Below, one piece after another: positions 22,506 through 30,739 of a stretch of 41,655 nt of DNA. The stretch is from contig CAMBKU010000017.1 of the NCBI GenBank assembly GCA_945868305.1, forward strand, positions 1-41,655, given 5' to 3'. Every line of letters begins with the position of its first letter. Position 1 is the stretch's first letter. Origin of the DNA: an uncultured Lachnospiraceae bacterium. Lineage in GTDB: Bacteria; Bacillota; Clostridia; Lachnospirales; Lachnospiraceae. The notes under the pieces were generated by a model that did not search any database, had not been told where the DNA came from, and saw nothing but the letters and a program-made list of their open reading frames with translations. A program made the position numbers and the translations under genes.

Positions 22506-23435
22506 CTACTCTGCCTGTATAATTTTAAATACTGCGGTGTTGGAATATACCATCGGTGCATCGTGCATAAAAAATATTGTGCCGTTTACCGGAGAATAGA
22601 TTTCATCTTTCAATTCGCCGGTGTAGGTATCGGTAAGTTTTGCTAATAGAGATCCTTTTTTTACTTTTTTTCCAGCGGCAGTTTCCGGCATGAAAAAGCC
22701 GGATTTTTTTGTACGCACAGAAATAATATCATGTCCGTCTACGACCTTGGAAATATAGCCTTCATCGGCACGGTAGTCGATAATATCCTGTTTGGACATA
22801 AAGTTTAGAATGGCTTCTACGGCCTGGTCGGCACTTGATTCGCTTATGGCAGCGGTGGTGGTAGTATAGATGGAAAATGCATTGGTGCCCCACACTTGCC
22901 AGTTGTAATTTAAGGTTGTTGTATCAAAAGGTCTTGGATTGTGTAAAACTACATAGGGCAAACCAAATTCTTTGGCAAGATCAATATTTTCATAGCCAGT
23001 TTTCATCATCCGTACATGAGGCAGAAAGATACCCGGCATATAAAATGAAGCGAACTGGATGCCGTATTTGTAATTTTTGATTGCTTCAAAAACTCCGGCG
23101 GAAATGCGTTGTGTGGTTTCTCCTAGGGAGTAGCCGGGGAACATCCGGTTAATATCCGTATTGTCAATTGTCCAGAAACGCTTTCTGATATTGACAGAAT
23201 AAGGATTGGCACAGGGAATGATTAAGATTTTTTTGCCGGAGCGGATGCGGCGTTCCTGTTCCAGTTCGGACAGTTTTTTTACAAGCTTAGAGCAAGCGTA
23301 GAGCTGTTGGTTTTCGTTTCCACGCATACTGCCGACAATGCAGATAGAGTCATCTCCGCTTCCGAAGGTGAAACCGGTTACCCGAAAATTATCACGATAC
23401 AATGCTTTTATTTCAAATAATGTGTTACGTTCCAT
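22506..23435 (-). CDS. aspartoacylase/AstE-like protein lacking zinc and catalytic residues
   Basis: 309 aa, the same length and layout as the next gene upstream, and clearly its paralogue (ANPYSVNIRKRFWTIDNTDINRMFPG aligns). The zinc His is replaced: SMRGNEN has Arg38 where the active paralogue has HGDE. The second His is Phe128 (GIQFAS against DIHAS) and the catalytic Glu is Thr (SIYTTTT against VVEMGVG). The C-terminal beta-barrel (GYISKVVDGHDIISV ... SPVNGTIFFMHDAP) is retained. Probably a pseudoenzyme that binds, regulates or scaffolds. Last gene of the ATP-grasp/transglutaminase cluster. Confidence 0.85.
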   Translation of the reverse strand: MERNTLFEIKALYRDNFRVTGFTFGSGDDSICIVGSMRGNENQQLYACSKLVKKLSELEQERRIRSGKKILIIPCANPYSVNIRKRFWTIDNTDINRMFPGYSLGETTQRISAGVFEAIKNYKYGIQFASFYMPGIFLPHVRMMKTGYENIDLAKEFGLPYVVLHNPRPFDTTTLNYNWQVWGTNAFSIYTTTTAAISESSADQAVEAILNFMSKQDIIDYRADEGYISKVVDGHDIISVRTKKSGFFMPETAAGKKVKKGSLLAKLTDTYTGELKDEIYSPVNGTIFFMHDAPMVYSNTAVFKIIQAE

Positions 23436-23467
23436 AGAGAAATCCCCCGTTGTTTGTATGAATGAAA

Positions 23468-24397
23468 TTATTTTATTAGGATACGTGCTAATAACGAGCC
23501 TTCATCCACCACGGGATATTCTCTTATGGTAAATAGAAGTCCGGTGGCAGGAGCTGTAATGTTTTGCAGGCAAATGCCGGCTAAAGGGTCTACAATGCTA
23601 CCGATATGGTCTCCCTTTTTTACGTAGATGCCGTGGCAGGTATCTTTGATGAAGATGCCGGATACCGGAGCGTTTAAAAAGGCAACTTCTTCCGGTTTCT
23701 CGGAAATGATGGGTTGTTTTACTTCATCTACCGGACCTTCCCAGATGGACAATTCCTGCATCAGTCGGAAGATTCCGGTGACGAGCTGGTTGCCGTATTC
23801 TTTTGTGATGCGCATACCTACCCCCATTTCCACAACGAGAGTGGGGACATCTCTGGTATTTAAGCTGTAAGCGAGTGTGGACTCCAAAACGGTGCTTGCA
23901 CCGTGAACCCAGATGAAGTCAATATTTGCTAATTTTGCATAGGGTAGGAGTCTATCCCGATGTAACTCATTGATGCGGATTTGCGGCATTTCCGTCAAAT
24001 AGATGTTGCTTGCATGGATATCCAGGCAGAGGTCGGATTGAGTTAAATCTTTTATGATTTCCGCAGCAATGTATTCATTCATATCGCCATTTGTACTTCC
24101 GGGAAAAATGCGGTTCATATCCAGATCAAAGGCTGGGATGCCTCGGGTGATAGAGTCAATGCCGAAAGGATTGGCGGCAGGATAAATGTCTACGGTTCCT
24201 TTTAAGTATTCCGGATGTTCGTTAATGCGTCTGGATAGCTCGTAACATACATACTGCCCTTCCAGTTCATCTCCGTGAATACCGGTTACAATGCTTAGGC
24301 GTTTTCTGTTTCCGCCGGATTGAGGCGTTATTCTGTGTTTTTTGATGGCAAGTGTTTCGTCCACAGGAAGTTCCACCTGCACAACAGTGTCTATCAT
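23468..24397 (-). CDS. succinylglutamate desuccinylase/aspartoacylase family zinc amidohydrolase
   Basis: 309 aa. M14-type zinc hydrolase with all ligands: HGDE (H41, E44), DIHAS (H128) and catalytic E190 in VVEMGVG. ANPFGIDSITRGIPAFDLDMNR supplies the substrate Asn/Arg. The C-terminal biotinyl-like beta domain (SGIFIKDTCHGIYVKKGDHIG) is typical of the AspA/AstE deacylase group. It should cleave an N-acyl amino acid or a peptide-like amide. SD AGGAGG. It lies 36 bp after the transglutaminase gene. The context suggests it trims or reverses the product of the ligase cassette; this is inference. Confidence 0.88.
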   Translation of the reverse strand: MIDTVVQVELPVDETLAIKKHRITPQSGGNRKRLSIVTGIHGDELEGQYVCYELSRRINEHPEYLKGTVDIYPAANPFGIDSITRGIPAFDLDMNRIFPGSTNGDMNEYIAAEIIKDLTQSDLCLDIHASNIYLTEMPQIRINELHRDRLLPYAKLANIDFIWVHGASTVLESTLAYSLNTRDVPTLVVEMGVGMRITKEYGNQLVTGIFRLMQELSIWEGPVDEVKQPIISEKPEEVAFLNAPVSGIFIKDTCHGIYVKKGDHIGSIVDPLAGICLQNITAPATGLLFTIREYPVVDEGSLLARILIK

Positions 24398-24433
24398 AAA
24401 GTCCTCCTAAAGTTTTCAAATTTTAATCAAAAC

Positions 24434-25219
24434 CTAGGTTTCAGTCACGATAACAGAAACCGTTTGGGTTTGCGTTGTATTTCCGGTAAATAATCCCTGA
24501 TTGATGGTACAGTCTCGATAGTCTCGGCCGTTTGATATCTTGATGTGATCTTCGGAGACAATCAAGTTGTTGGTGGGATCAAAGGCAATCCAGGCGTTGT
24601 TGTGAAAAATCTCCACCCAGGCATGGCTTAAGCCTTCTCCCATTAACATACCGACAACATAACGTGCCGGAATTTCATTCAGTCGGCAGAGTGATATCAT
24701 GATGTGAGAATAATCCTGACATACGCCCTGCCCCAACGCAAAGGCATCTTCCGCTGTCGTGGAAATGTTCGTGACGCCCTGCACATACCGGAAATGCTGA
24801 TATAGTTCGGTCATGATTACCAATGCCTTGTCATAATTGCTTGCAGAATCCGAAAAGGGAAGCGATTTGGAAAATGCTAAAATGCATGATCCTGGCGCAG
24901 TATAATCGGTCTGATATTTATACATTCCTATTTTATATAGGTCATCCGTTTCCTCATAATTGTTAAGTCCTGTTCTGGCATGACCGGAGAGCTGGATAGA
25001 GAAGTGGTCATGAAATTTTTGGGAATATCCGTAAATGCAGGAATTCCCAAAGGAATCATCATCCATGCTCAAAAATTCTTTCGGATAGACATCGATATCA
25101 AATTGTGTAATCTCCTGTCTCTTGTTAGAACGGGGAATGCATTTTAAGGTGAAGCGATGGTTTTCAATCGGCGTGTCAAAGGTTAATTTCATAGAATACT
25201 GAAATTCTAATTCCTTCAT
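24434..25219 (-). CDS. transglutaminase-like protein of the ATP-grasp/alpha-E cassette
   Basis: 261 aa. N-terminal beta domain (about 1-100, Bact_transglu_N-like) and a transglutaminase core (about 125-235). The triad is intact: Cys in GQGVCQDYSHIMI, His in LSHAWVEIF, Asp in IAFDPTNN. These proteins cut or form amide bonds by a papain-like mechanism. SD GGAGG 9 bases before ATG 25219, just inside the end of the alpha-E gene. Its neighbour set (alpha-E plus circularly permuted ATP-grasp) is a known conserved cassette whose peptide product is not known. Confidence 0.92.
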   Translation of the reverse strand: MKELEFQYSMKLTFDTPIENHRFTLKCIPRSNKRQEITQFDIDVYPKEFLSMDDDSFGNSCIYGYSQKFHDHFSIQLSGHARTGLNNYEETDDLYKIGMYKYQTDYTAPGSCILAFSKSLPFSDSASNYDKALVIMTELYQHFRYVQGVTNISTTAEDAFALGQGVCQDYSHIMISLCRLNEIPARYVVGMLMGEGLSHAWVEIFHNNAWIAFDPTNNLIVSEDHIKISNGRDYRDCTINQGLFTGNTTQTQTVSVIVTET

Positions 25220-25224
25220 ATTAT

Positions 25225-25893
25225 TTATTCCTCCAGAAGACAGTTTACTTCTTTCACCAATTGATAGTAATTCATTTCCGGAGATTTCACAATATTATTT
25301 AAATTTTTAAAATGCGTTTCATTGTAGGCAAGGCAGGTTTTGGGCAGACGGGAGTATAATCGCCGCACCTCCCGCTTCATTTCTTCTGTCGGGACATGCA
25401 GTCTGCCGTAAAGGTCAATACGCTCCACTCTTTTTCCGGTTTTCAGGATACTCCGCACGTTTTCATCATCAATCAAATCGTCCACGATGCCCCAGAAAGC
25501 AAGCAGATTGTCGATAACCCTCTGCAATTCAAGCAAGGGAGCCTCTGATAAACCTGCTTTATTCATATCATAAATGGCAAGCTGGATATAAGAAAGCGGT
25601 TCGCTTCCGATTTCCTCCCGCAGCACGATGGCATTGTCATAAGCCCGAATCAAATTCGAATAAATGGAATTCGGGTCTTTTTCGTTAAAGCAGTAATGCA
25701 GACAAAAATCCTCTTTGGAGCTATAAATACCGGGGATGTCCAGGCGTCTGCAGAAATTTTCATAATCATAAATGTCCGTATCGATCATATTATCGTAGCT
25801 GTCGGCAAAGAGACGGAGTGTCGTGTATACACGCTCGGTATAGCGGCCAAGCCAGAATAAACGGTCTGTGTTTTCTACTGATATAATACCCAT
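25225..25893 (-). CDS. alpha-E domain protein, short form
   Basis: 222 aa, all-helical. The opening SVENTDRLFWLGRYTERVYTTLRLFADSYD matches the alpha-E (DUF403) signature, where the usual text is ...ADRLYWLGRYxERAE.... Typical members have about 300 aa, so this is a short version. The family accompanies circularly permuted ATP-grasp enzymes and is thought to support their peptide-bond chemistry. It overlaps the ATP-grasp gene by 19 bp. Confidence 0.88.
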   Translation of the reverse strand: MGIISVENTDRLFWLGRYTERVYTTLRLFADSYDNMIDTDIYDYENFCRRLDIPGIYSSKEDFCLHYCFNEKDPNSIYSNLIRAYDNAIVLREEIGSEPLSYIQLAIYDMNKAGLSEAPLLELQRVIDNLLAFWGIVDDLIDDENVRSILKTGKRVERIDLYGRLHVPTEEMKREVRRLYSRLPKTCLAYNETHFKNLNNIVKSPEMNYYQLVKEVNCLLEE

Positions 25894-27194
25894 GTGTCTT
25901 TAAAGCCTCCTCCCTGAGATGAATTTACAATGAAAGAATCTGGATTCCGAGAGAAGCGGGTCAGACCGCTTTTCCATACCATCGGCTCATCCGCCATTAA
26001 CACGAAGGCACGAAGGTCGGCTTTCCTTGGAACAATGTTTCCTTCATTCATAATGTCGATGTCGATGAAGTCAATAATCTCTTGAGCGATAAAGCGTCTT
26101 GGTTCTTTCTTTAACGTGGCAATGAAATTTTCTTTCTGCTCTGCGTTCAAGCTGTTGCCAAATACAACGCCGTAGCCACCTGCTTCTGCCACATCTTTTA
26201 ATACCAGGTCATCGAAGTGCTCTAAGACGTATTTCATATCCTCCTCGTAGAAGGGGAGATAGGTCGGTGCATTGTTTAAAATTGGTTCTTCATCCAGATA
26301 ATAGCGAATCATTTTTGGAACAAAATAGTAAATACCCTTGTCGTCCGCGACGCCGTTTCCGGGTGCATTTAAGAGGGCAACATTTCCCTTCCGGTAAATA
26401 TCATATAAATGCGGAATGCCAATTAAGGATTCTTCGTTAAAATTCATCGGGTCCAGATAATCGTCGGAAATTCTCCGGTAAACGGCACCGACTTTTTCCT
26501 TTTTGCCGGAATAATCAATAAAATACAGATAATCGTTTTCCACAATCAGTTCCTTTCCGGTGACGAGGTGTGCACCGGTCTTTTCTGCCAGATAGGAGTG
26601 TTCAAAGTATGCGGCATTGTATCTTCCTGGTGTTAGGATGACCGTGTGTCCGCCGGTATTGACATAATCCATTGTTTTTCGCAACAGAGTGGCATAATTG
26701 CGGTTGTCTTCCACATGGTTTTTCTCAAAAATTTTTGGATTGCTCCGGCGACAGAGCTTTCTTGCAATCATGGGATAGGAAGCACCGGAGGGAACTCTCA
26801 GATTGTCCTCTAAGATGTACCATTCTTTATCCTTTCCCTGAACCAGATCAATGCCTGCAATATGGGTAAAAATATCTTTCGGCGGCATGACGCCTTCGCA
26901 TTGGGCGAGATAGCCGCTGGAAGCGTAGACAAATTCTTCCGGAACCACATGGTCGCGGATGATTTTTTTCTCACTATAAATATCTTTAATAAAAAGGTTA
27001 AGCGCCATGACACGCTGTTTTAATCCCTTTTCCAAATACTGAAATTCTGAGTTGGAAATAATTCGGGGAATGGCATCAAATGGAAAAAGCTGTTCCTTGA
27101 ACTGATTATTCTTGTAGATTCCAAATTTTACTCCATAACGGGCCAACAGTTCATTTACGGCATCTGAATAGCGGCTGAGTTCAATTTCATTCAT
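25875..27194 (-). CDS. circularly permuted ATP-grasp type 2 ligase (DUF404/DUF407)
   Basis: 439 aa from ATG 27194, chosen over ATG 27200 because GGAGG would be only one base from the latter. Family motifs in order: EDNLRVPSGASY, APGNGVADDKGIYYFVPKMIRYYL, LKDVAEAGGYGVVFG (nucleotide loop), PRKADLRAFVL and FIVNSSQGGGFKDTWVL. These match the COG2308 group, predicted to make an amide or peptide bond using ATP. It is the first gene of the five-gene unit with alpha-E, transglutaminase and the two aspartoacylase-like genes. Confidence 0.93.
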   Translation of the reverse strand: MNEIELSRYSDAVNELLARYGVKFGIYKNNQFKEQLFPFDAIPRIISNSEFQYLEKGLKQRVMALNLFIKDIYSEKKIIRDHVVPEEFVYASSGYLAQCEGVMPPKDIFTHIAGIDLVQGKDKEWYILEDNLRVPSGASYPMIARKLCRRSNPKIFEKNHVEDNRNYATLLRKTMDYVNTGGHTVILTPGRYNAAYFEHSYLAEKTGAHLVTGKELIVENDYLYFIDYSGKKEKVGAVYRRISDDYLDPMNFNEESLIGIPHLYDIYRKGNVALLNAPGNGVADDKGIYYFVPKMIRYYLDEEPILNNAPTYLPFYEEDMKYVLEHFDDLVLKDVAEAGGYGVVFGNSLNAEQKENFIATLKKEPRRFIAQEIIDFIDIDIMNEGNIVPRKADLRAFVLMADEPMVWKSGLTRFSRNPDSFIVNSSQGGGFKDTWVLYQ

Positions 27195-27231
27195 ATGCAT
27201 TCCTCCTTAGTAATAAAGTAGAACAATAGAA

Positions 27232-27265
27232 AAAGGCGTTCTGCAATTTGATGCAAAACGCCTTT
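27232..27265 (-). terminator. terminator of the DUF6709-like gene
   Basis: AAAGGCGTT-TGCA pairs with TGCA-AACGCCTTT (13 pairs, one mismatch, loop of 6). T-runs occur on both strands, so it may be bidirectional. It separates the gene at 27324 from the ATP-grasp cluster. Confidence 0.85.
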
Positions 27266-27323
27266 ATTTTATAGCTATTGTACGACTGTATATAAAAAAC
27301 GTCAAGAGTTTTTAAAAAATTCT

Positions 27324-28448
27324 CTATTCCGCAGGAGTGTAAGAAGTTTCTGGTGTCATCATATTACCGGAAACGTTCGGAACTGCCGGGTGAGGCATGG
27401 TATAATAACGTCCCTGCAGGAAGTTTTGAAAATCGTTTTTAAATAATTTTTCAATATCCTTTGTGTAGCCGAGGACAACCCAAGGCATAGTATTTGCCAT
27501 ATGGTCTAAAACCGTGACTGCATCGGATTGGGATGAAACAGAAGCATGAATAGCTTTTTTCTCAATCATATAGATGATTACTTCATAAGTGGTTCCAGTC
27601 TTAATGCCATTGGTGCGGTGTGTTGTAGTAGACTGATAAGCCCATACGATTTTATCATTTAAAATAATATGCGGATGGTTGCCGTCAAAGTAAAAGGTAA
27701 AGGTCCTTCCAATCTTAAGGTCACCGGCAATGAGAGGTGCTGTATGGAATTCCATGTCCGCACGCTCGGTAGGGCAGCCCAAAGTATCGAGTTCTCTTTG
27801 AAACTTTTTCAAATAGCCGCCGCTTAATGCATAGATCATACGGATAACAGCGAGAATGATAAGGAAGATACCAACGCATTCCACAACAACAAAGAAAACG
27901 CCGCTTGCGCCTACAAGTGCACCGTAGTCAATAAAATATGGGAGAGTACCTTCCTCAAATTCCTCCTCTGTCCAGCCGGATTCCAGAAAATATTCTTTAA
28001 AATAACGCAGTTCCTCGTCATCCATTTTGCAGAGGGCGCCGGAAACTTCAACCGGATCAGAGACTTCATAGTTATAGGTGGCATCTGCCATAGCATCCAT
28101 GACATTCTGATAGCTTGTCGGCATTTTTACACCGATATAGCGGAAGTCGGTGCTTTCATCATCTCCGGTCCAGATTACATAATACAGATTTGTAGTGCGT
28201 GTGGCACCGGTTTTGGTGTTCTTTTCATATTCCTCAATAAAGGAACCGAAATTAGTGGTAACGGAAGCATCCACAATCTTTTTGTCATCAATTTCGTCCG
28301 GTTCTAAGGACTCAAAATCATAATGACCGTGCAGAATTGTGATAACACTTTGAGTGGCAATCACAAGGCAGACAATGCCGATGACTACCATAAGAATCGT
28401 TCCAAATAATGATTTTTTGAGCGATCGTGTTTTTAGTTCATTTAACAT
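27324..28448 (-). CDS. membrane protein of unknown function, DUF6709-like
   Basis: 374 aa. One N-terminal membrane helix (LFGTILMVVIGIVCLVIATQS), an extracytoplasmic region of about 130 residues (40-175), a second helix (VFFVVVECVGIFLIILAVIRMIYAL, about 185-210) and a cytoplasmic C-terminal domain with a beta-rich PH-like look (GRTFTFYFDGNHPHIILNDKIVWAYQ). I recall related Lachnospiraceae proteins named DUF6709, but am not certain. No enzyme motif seen. Divergent from the HTH/DUF3169 operon and ended by its own terminator. Confidence 0.75.
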   Translation of the reverse strand: MLNELKTRSLKKSLFGTILMVVIGIVCLVIATQSVITILHGHYDFESLEPDEIDDKKIVDASVTTNFGSFIEEYEKNTKTGATRTTNLYYVIWTGDDESTDFRYIGVKMPTSYQNVMDAMADATYNYEVSDPVEVSGALCKMDDEELRYFKEYFLESGWTEEEFEEGTLPYFIDYGALVGASGVFFVVVECVGIFLIILAVIRMIYALSGGYLKKFQRELDTLGCPTERADMEFHTAPLIAGDLKIGRTFTFYFDGNHPHIILNDKIVWAYQSTTTHRTNGIKTGTTYEVIIYMIEKKAIHASVSSQSDAVTVLDHMANTMPWVVLGYTKDIEKLFKNDFQNFLQGRYYTMPHPAVPNVSGNMMTPETSYTPAE

Positions 28449-28551
28449 AACTTTTCTCCTTTTGGGCCTGGCCCTGTAAATTGTTTGAGAGTCAAACTAG
28501 AATAAAGTGTATCATATAATGGTAGTATTTGGCAAATGATTCAGAGAGGGG

Positions 28552-28633
28552 TTGACAAGAATAGTTGTCAAATATATAATACATATAAATAAAATGACAA
28601 ATAAAGTTGTCAAAATGACAAAAGGACTTGTCA
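28552..28633 (+). promoter_or_regulatory. HTH/DUF3169 promoter with three phased operators
   Basis: TTGACA (28552-28557), 17-bp spacer, TATAAT (28575-28580): consensus. Three perfect TGACAA-N6-TTGTCA palindromes lie at 28553-28570, 28595-28612 and 28616-28633. Centres are 42 and 21 bp apart, multiples of two helical turns. The first covers the -35 and spacer, the last ends just before the SD. The operators presumably bind the HTH protein encoded directly downstream. Confidence 0.85.
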
Positions 28634-28648
28634 GAGAGGAGAAACGAT

Positions 28649-28858
28649 GTGCCATTAATCAATCATTTAAAAGAGTATCGGGCAAAAATAGATGTGAACC
28701 AGCAGGAAATGGGCAGATTGGTTGGGGTATCCAGACAGACAATCAGTCAGATTGAACGAGGAGATTATTCACCGTCTGTAACGCTGGCACTTAAGATTTC
28801 GAAGGTGTTTGGTGTAAGGGTTGAAGATATTTTTGATTATGTAGAGGAGGATGAATAA
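28649..28858 (+). CDS. small XRE/Cro-type transcriptional regulator
   Basis: 69 aa from GTG 28649, chosen because AGAGAGGAG lies 7 bases upstream; the in-frame TTG 28628 sits inside an operator palindrome. Single HTH domain (LKEYRAKIDVNQQEMGRLVGVSRQTISQIERGDYSPSVTLALKIS) with a short acidic tail, similar to YgzD/YozG-type regulators. These are commonly found beside DUF3169 membrane proteins. It should repress its own promoter. Confidence 0.93.
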   Translation: MPLINHLKEYRAKIDVNQQEMGRLVGVSRQTISQIERGDYSPSVTLALKISKVFGVRVEDIFDYVEEDE

Positions 28859-29683
28859 GTGAAGGATTATACAGAGTTTACACACATCACAGAAGATAAG
28901 GATGACATTGTATGTGAGATAAAAAAAGAAGATAAAATGTTAAGAGGAAAATATATTTTACTGATGTTTGTATGTATGGTGGGAGGCGGAATTGCCGGAA
29001 GTCTTGCGGTTGCAGGAGCGGGATTTATGACAGGACTGTCCCAAAAAGTGGAGACAGTATTAATGAAAGCATCTCCTTATGCTGTTTTAATTCTTACAGT
29101 CGCAACGGCGCTGCTGGTGTTTCTTTTTTACGGTCAGGCACGAAAGTTGTACACTGCATGGGACGGTGAAGAAGAAGAAACATTAAATCGAATGGAAGCA
29201 AAACTCAGTATAGCACTTATGGTAAGTGGAATAGAAACCATTTTGTTTTTGTTGTTTTCAAGTATCTGGATTGCTTCTGTTACGGATATGGTAAACAATG
29301 ACAGTATGCAGAAGGCGTTGGTAAAAATCGTATGTTATCTGGTCGGATTTGTTATCATGATGTTTTCTCAAACATTCGGGATACAGAACATTGTTAATTT
29401 TGAGAAGGAGATAAATCCGGAGAAAAAGGGAAGCGTCTATGATGTTAAATTTCAGAAAAAATGGATGGAAAGCTGTGATGAAGCGCAAAAAATGATGATT
29501 TATCAGGCGGGATATGCTTCTTATCAGACGGTGAATAAATTATGTAGCCTATTGATGCTCTGTAATATGGCGGGTATTATGTTGTGGGATTGGGGAATAG
29601 TGCCGGCATTTATGGTTGCAATTATCTGGGGAGCATCTATGCTGTCGTATTATATGAAGGAAAAACGGTTATCAGGGGAATAA
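28859..29683 (+). CDS. DUF3169 family membrane protein
   Basis: 274 aa from GTG 28859, directly after the HTH stop codon. About six membrane segments in three pairs (ILLMFVCMVGGGIAGSLAV, VLILTVATALLVFLFYG, IVCYLVGFVIMMFSQT and a C-terminal pair), with an acidic N-terminal 30 residues. The HTH-DUF3169 pairing is recurrent in Firmicutes, function unknown; a role in envelope stress or peptide resistance is only a guess. Confidence 0.83.
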   Translation: MKDYTEFTHITEDKDDIVCEIKKEDKMLRGKYILLMFVCMVGGGIAGSLAVAGAGFMTGLSQKVETVLMKASPYAVLILTVATALLVFLFYGQARKLYTAWDGEEEETLNRMEAKLSIALMVSGIETILFLLFSSIWIASVTDMVNNDSMQKALVKIVCYLVGFVIMMFSQTFGIQNIVNFEKEINPEKKGSVYDVKFQKKWMESCDEAQKMMIYQAGYASYQTVNKLCSLLMLCNMAGIMLWDWGIVPAFMVAIIWGASMLSYYMKEKRLSGE

Positions 29684-29731
29684 TAGGCAATTATCTGAAA
29701 AAATAAGAGAACGAGGAGATTTAAGACGAGT

Positions 29732-30736
29732 ATGAAGTGGAATGAAACAGAGAAAAAGCAACTGGTTATTTTTATGTTGACAGCATTTGGTTTGCCAATC
29801 CTAATGGGGATATTAATGGGAATCAGTTATTGCCGCGGAAATGATGTATCTGCATTTCCTGCTGCACAGATGTATTATCCGGCAGCAGGTGTCATGCTGG
29901 CAATGCTTTTTACGAAAGGAAAGGAAGATGTTCTTCCGAAAAAGTTTTATATTGGATTTTTAATCGCTACGGCAGGGATGATGGTAACAGCTGTCTGCAG
30001 TGTGATGATACCACAGCTTGATTGGGCGATATTATCACAGTTTCCGATGATTTTGTTTAGTATTGCAGAACTTATTTTATTACTTCTTGAAAAAAAGGAA
30101 GTACGCTTCCGGTATGGACTTAACTTTCTCGGAAAGCAAAAGAGTAAATCGTGGTTTTATATCATGCTATTCTTTATCTTGTATATATTCCGTCTTTTGC
30201 TTTCCTATGTGCTTGAGGGAGAAATTTCGGCTTTTGTGAAAATCTTCACAAACCCAATGACGTATTTTATGATGCTAAATCTGGTTATCAGTTTCTTCTT
30301 GTCATTTTCCGCTTTCTTTGGAGAGGAATATGGATGGCGCTATTTTTTACAGCCGATTTTGCAGAAAAAATTCGGATTAAAGGGCGGTGTTCTGCTTCTC
30401 GGCATAGCTTGGGGATTGTGGCATTTACCGATTAATATCTTTTATTACAGCCCGGATACCTGGATTATCAGTGTTGTATTGCAGATTATTACCTGTGTCA
30501 GTCTGGCAATCTTTTTTGGATACGGCTATCTCAAAACCGAAAATATATGGGTGCCAGTTGTGATGCACTATATCAATAACAATATGATTGCCGTTTTGAC
30601 CGGAAGTGCAGATCTTGGCGGAAGAGTATATCGGTGGATAGATATTCCGCTTACGTTGCTTGTTGATTTGGTATTTATTCTGTTTTTGTTTTCTAAGGAA
30701 TACCGGAGCAAAGATCATAAATTTTCACAGAAATGA
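29732..30736 (+). CDS. CPBP family intramembrane metalloprotease
   Basis: 334 aa, about eight membrane segments. Abi/CPBP motifs: FFGEEYGWRYFL (EExxxR, about 198-208), GLWHLPINIFYY (FxxxH type) and VMHYINNN near the end. Members cleave within the membrane and serve in prenyl-protein-like processing or bacteriocin self-protection. It follows the DUF3169 gene by 48 bp and may belong to the same operon. Convergent with the CNNM gene 3 bp away. Confidence 0.9.
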   Translation: MKWNETEKKQLVIFMLTAFGLPILMGILMGISYCRGNDVSAFPAAQMYYPAAGVMLAMLFTKGKEDVLPKKFYIGFLIATAGMMVTAVCSVMIPQLDWAILSQFPMILFSIAELILLLLEKKEVRFRYGLNFLGKQKSKSWFYIMLFFILYIFRLLLSYVLEGEISAFVKIFTNPMTYFMMLNLVISFFLSFSAFFGEEYGWRYFLQPILQKKFGLKGGVLLLGIAWGLWHLPINIFYYSPDTWIISVVLQIITCVSLAIFFGYGYLKTENIWVPVVMHYINNNMIAVLTGSADLGGRVYRWIDIPLTLLVDLVFILFLFSKEYRSKDHKFSQK

Positions 30737-30739
30737 CGG

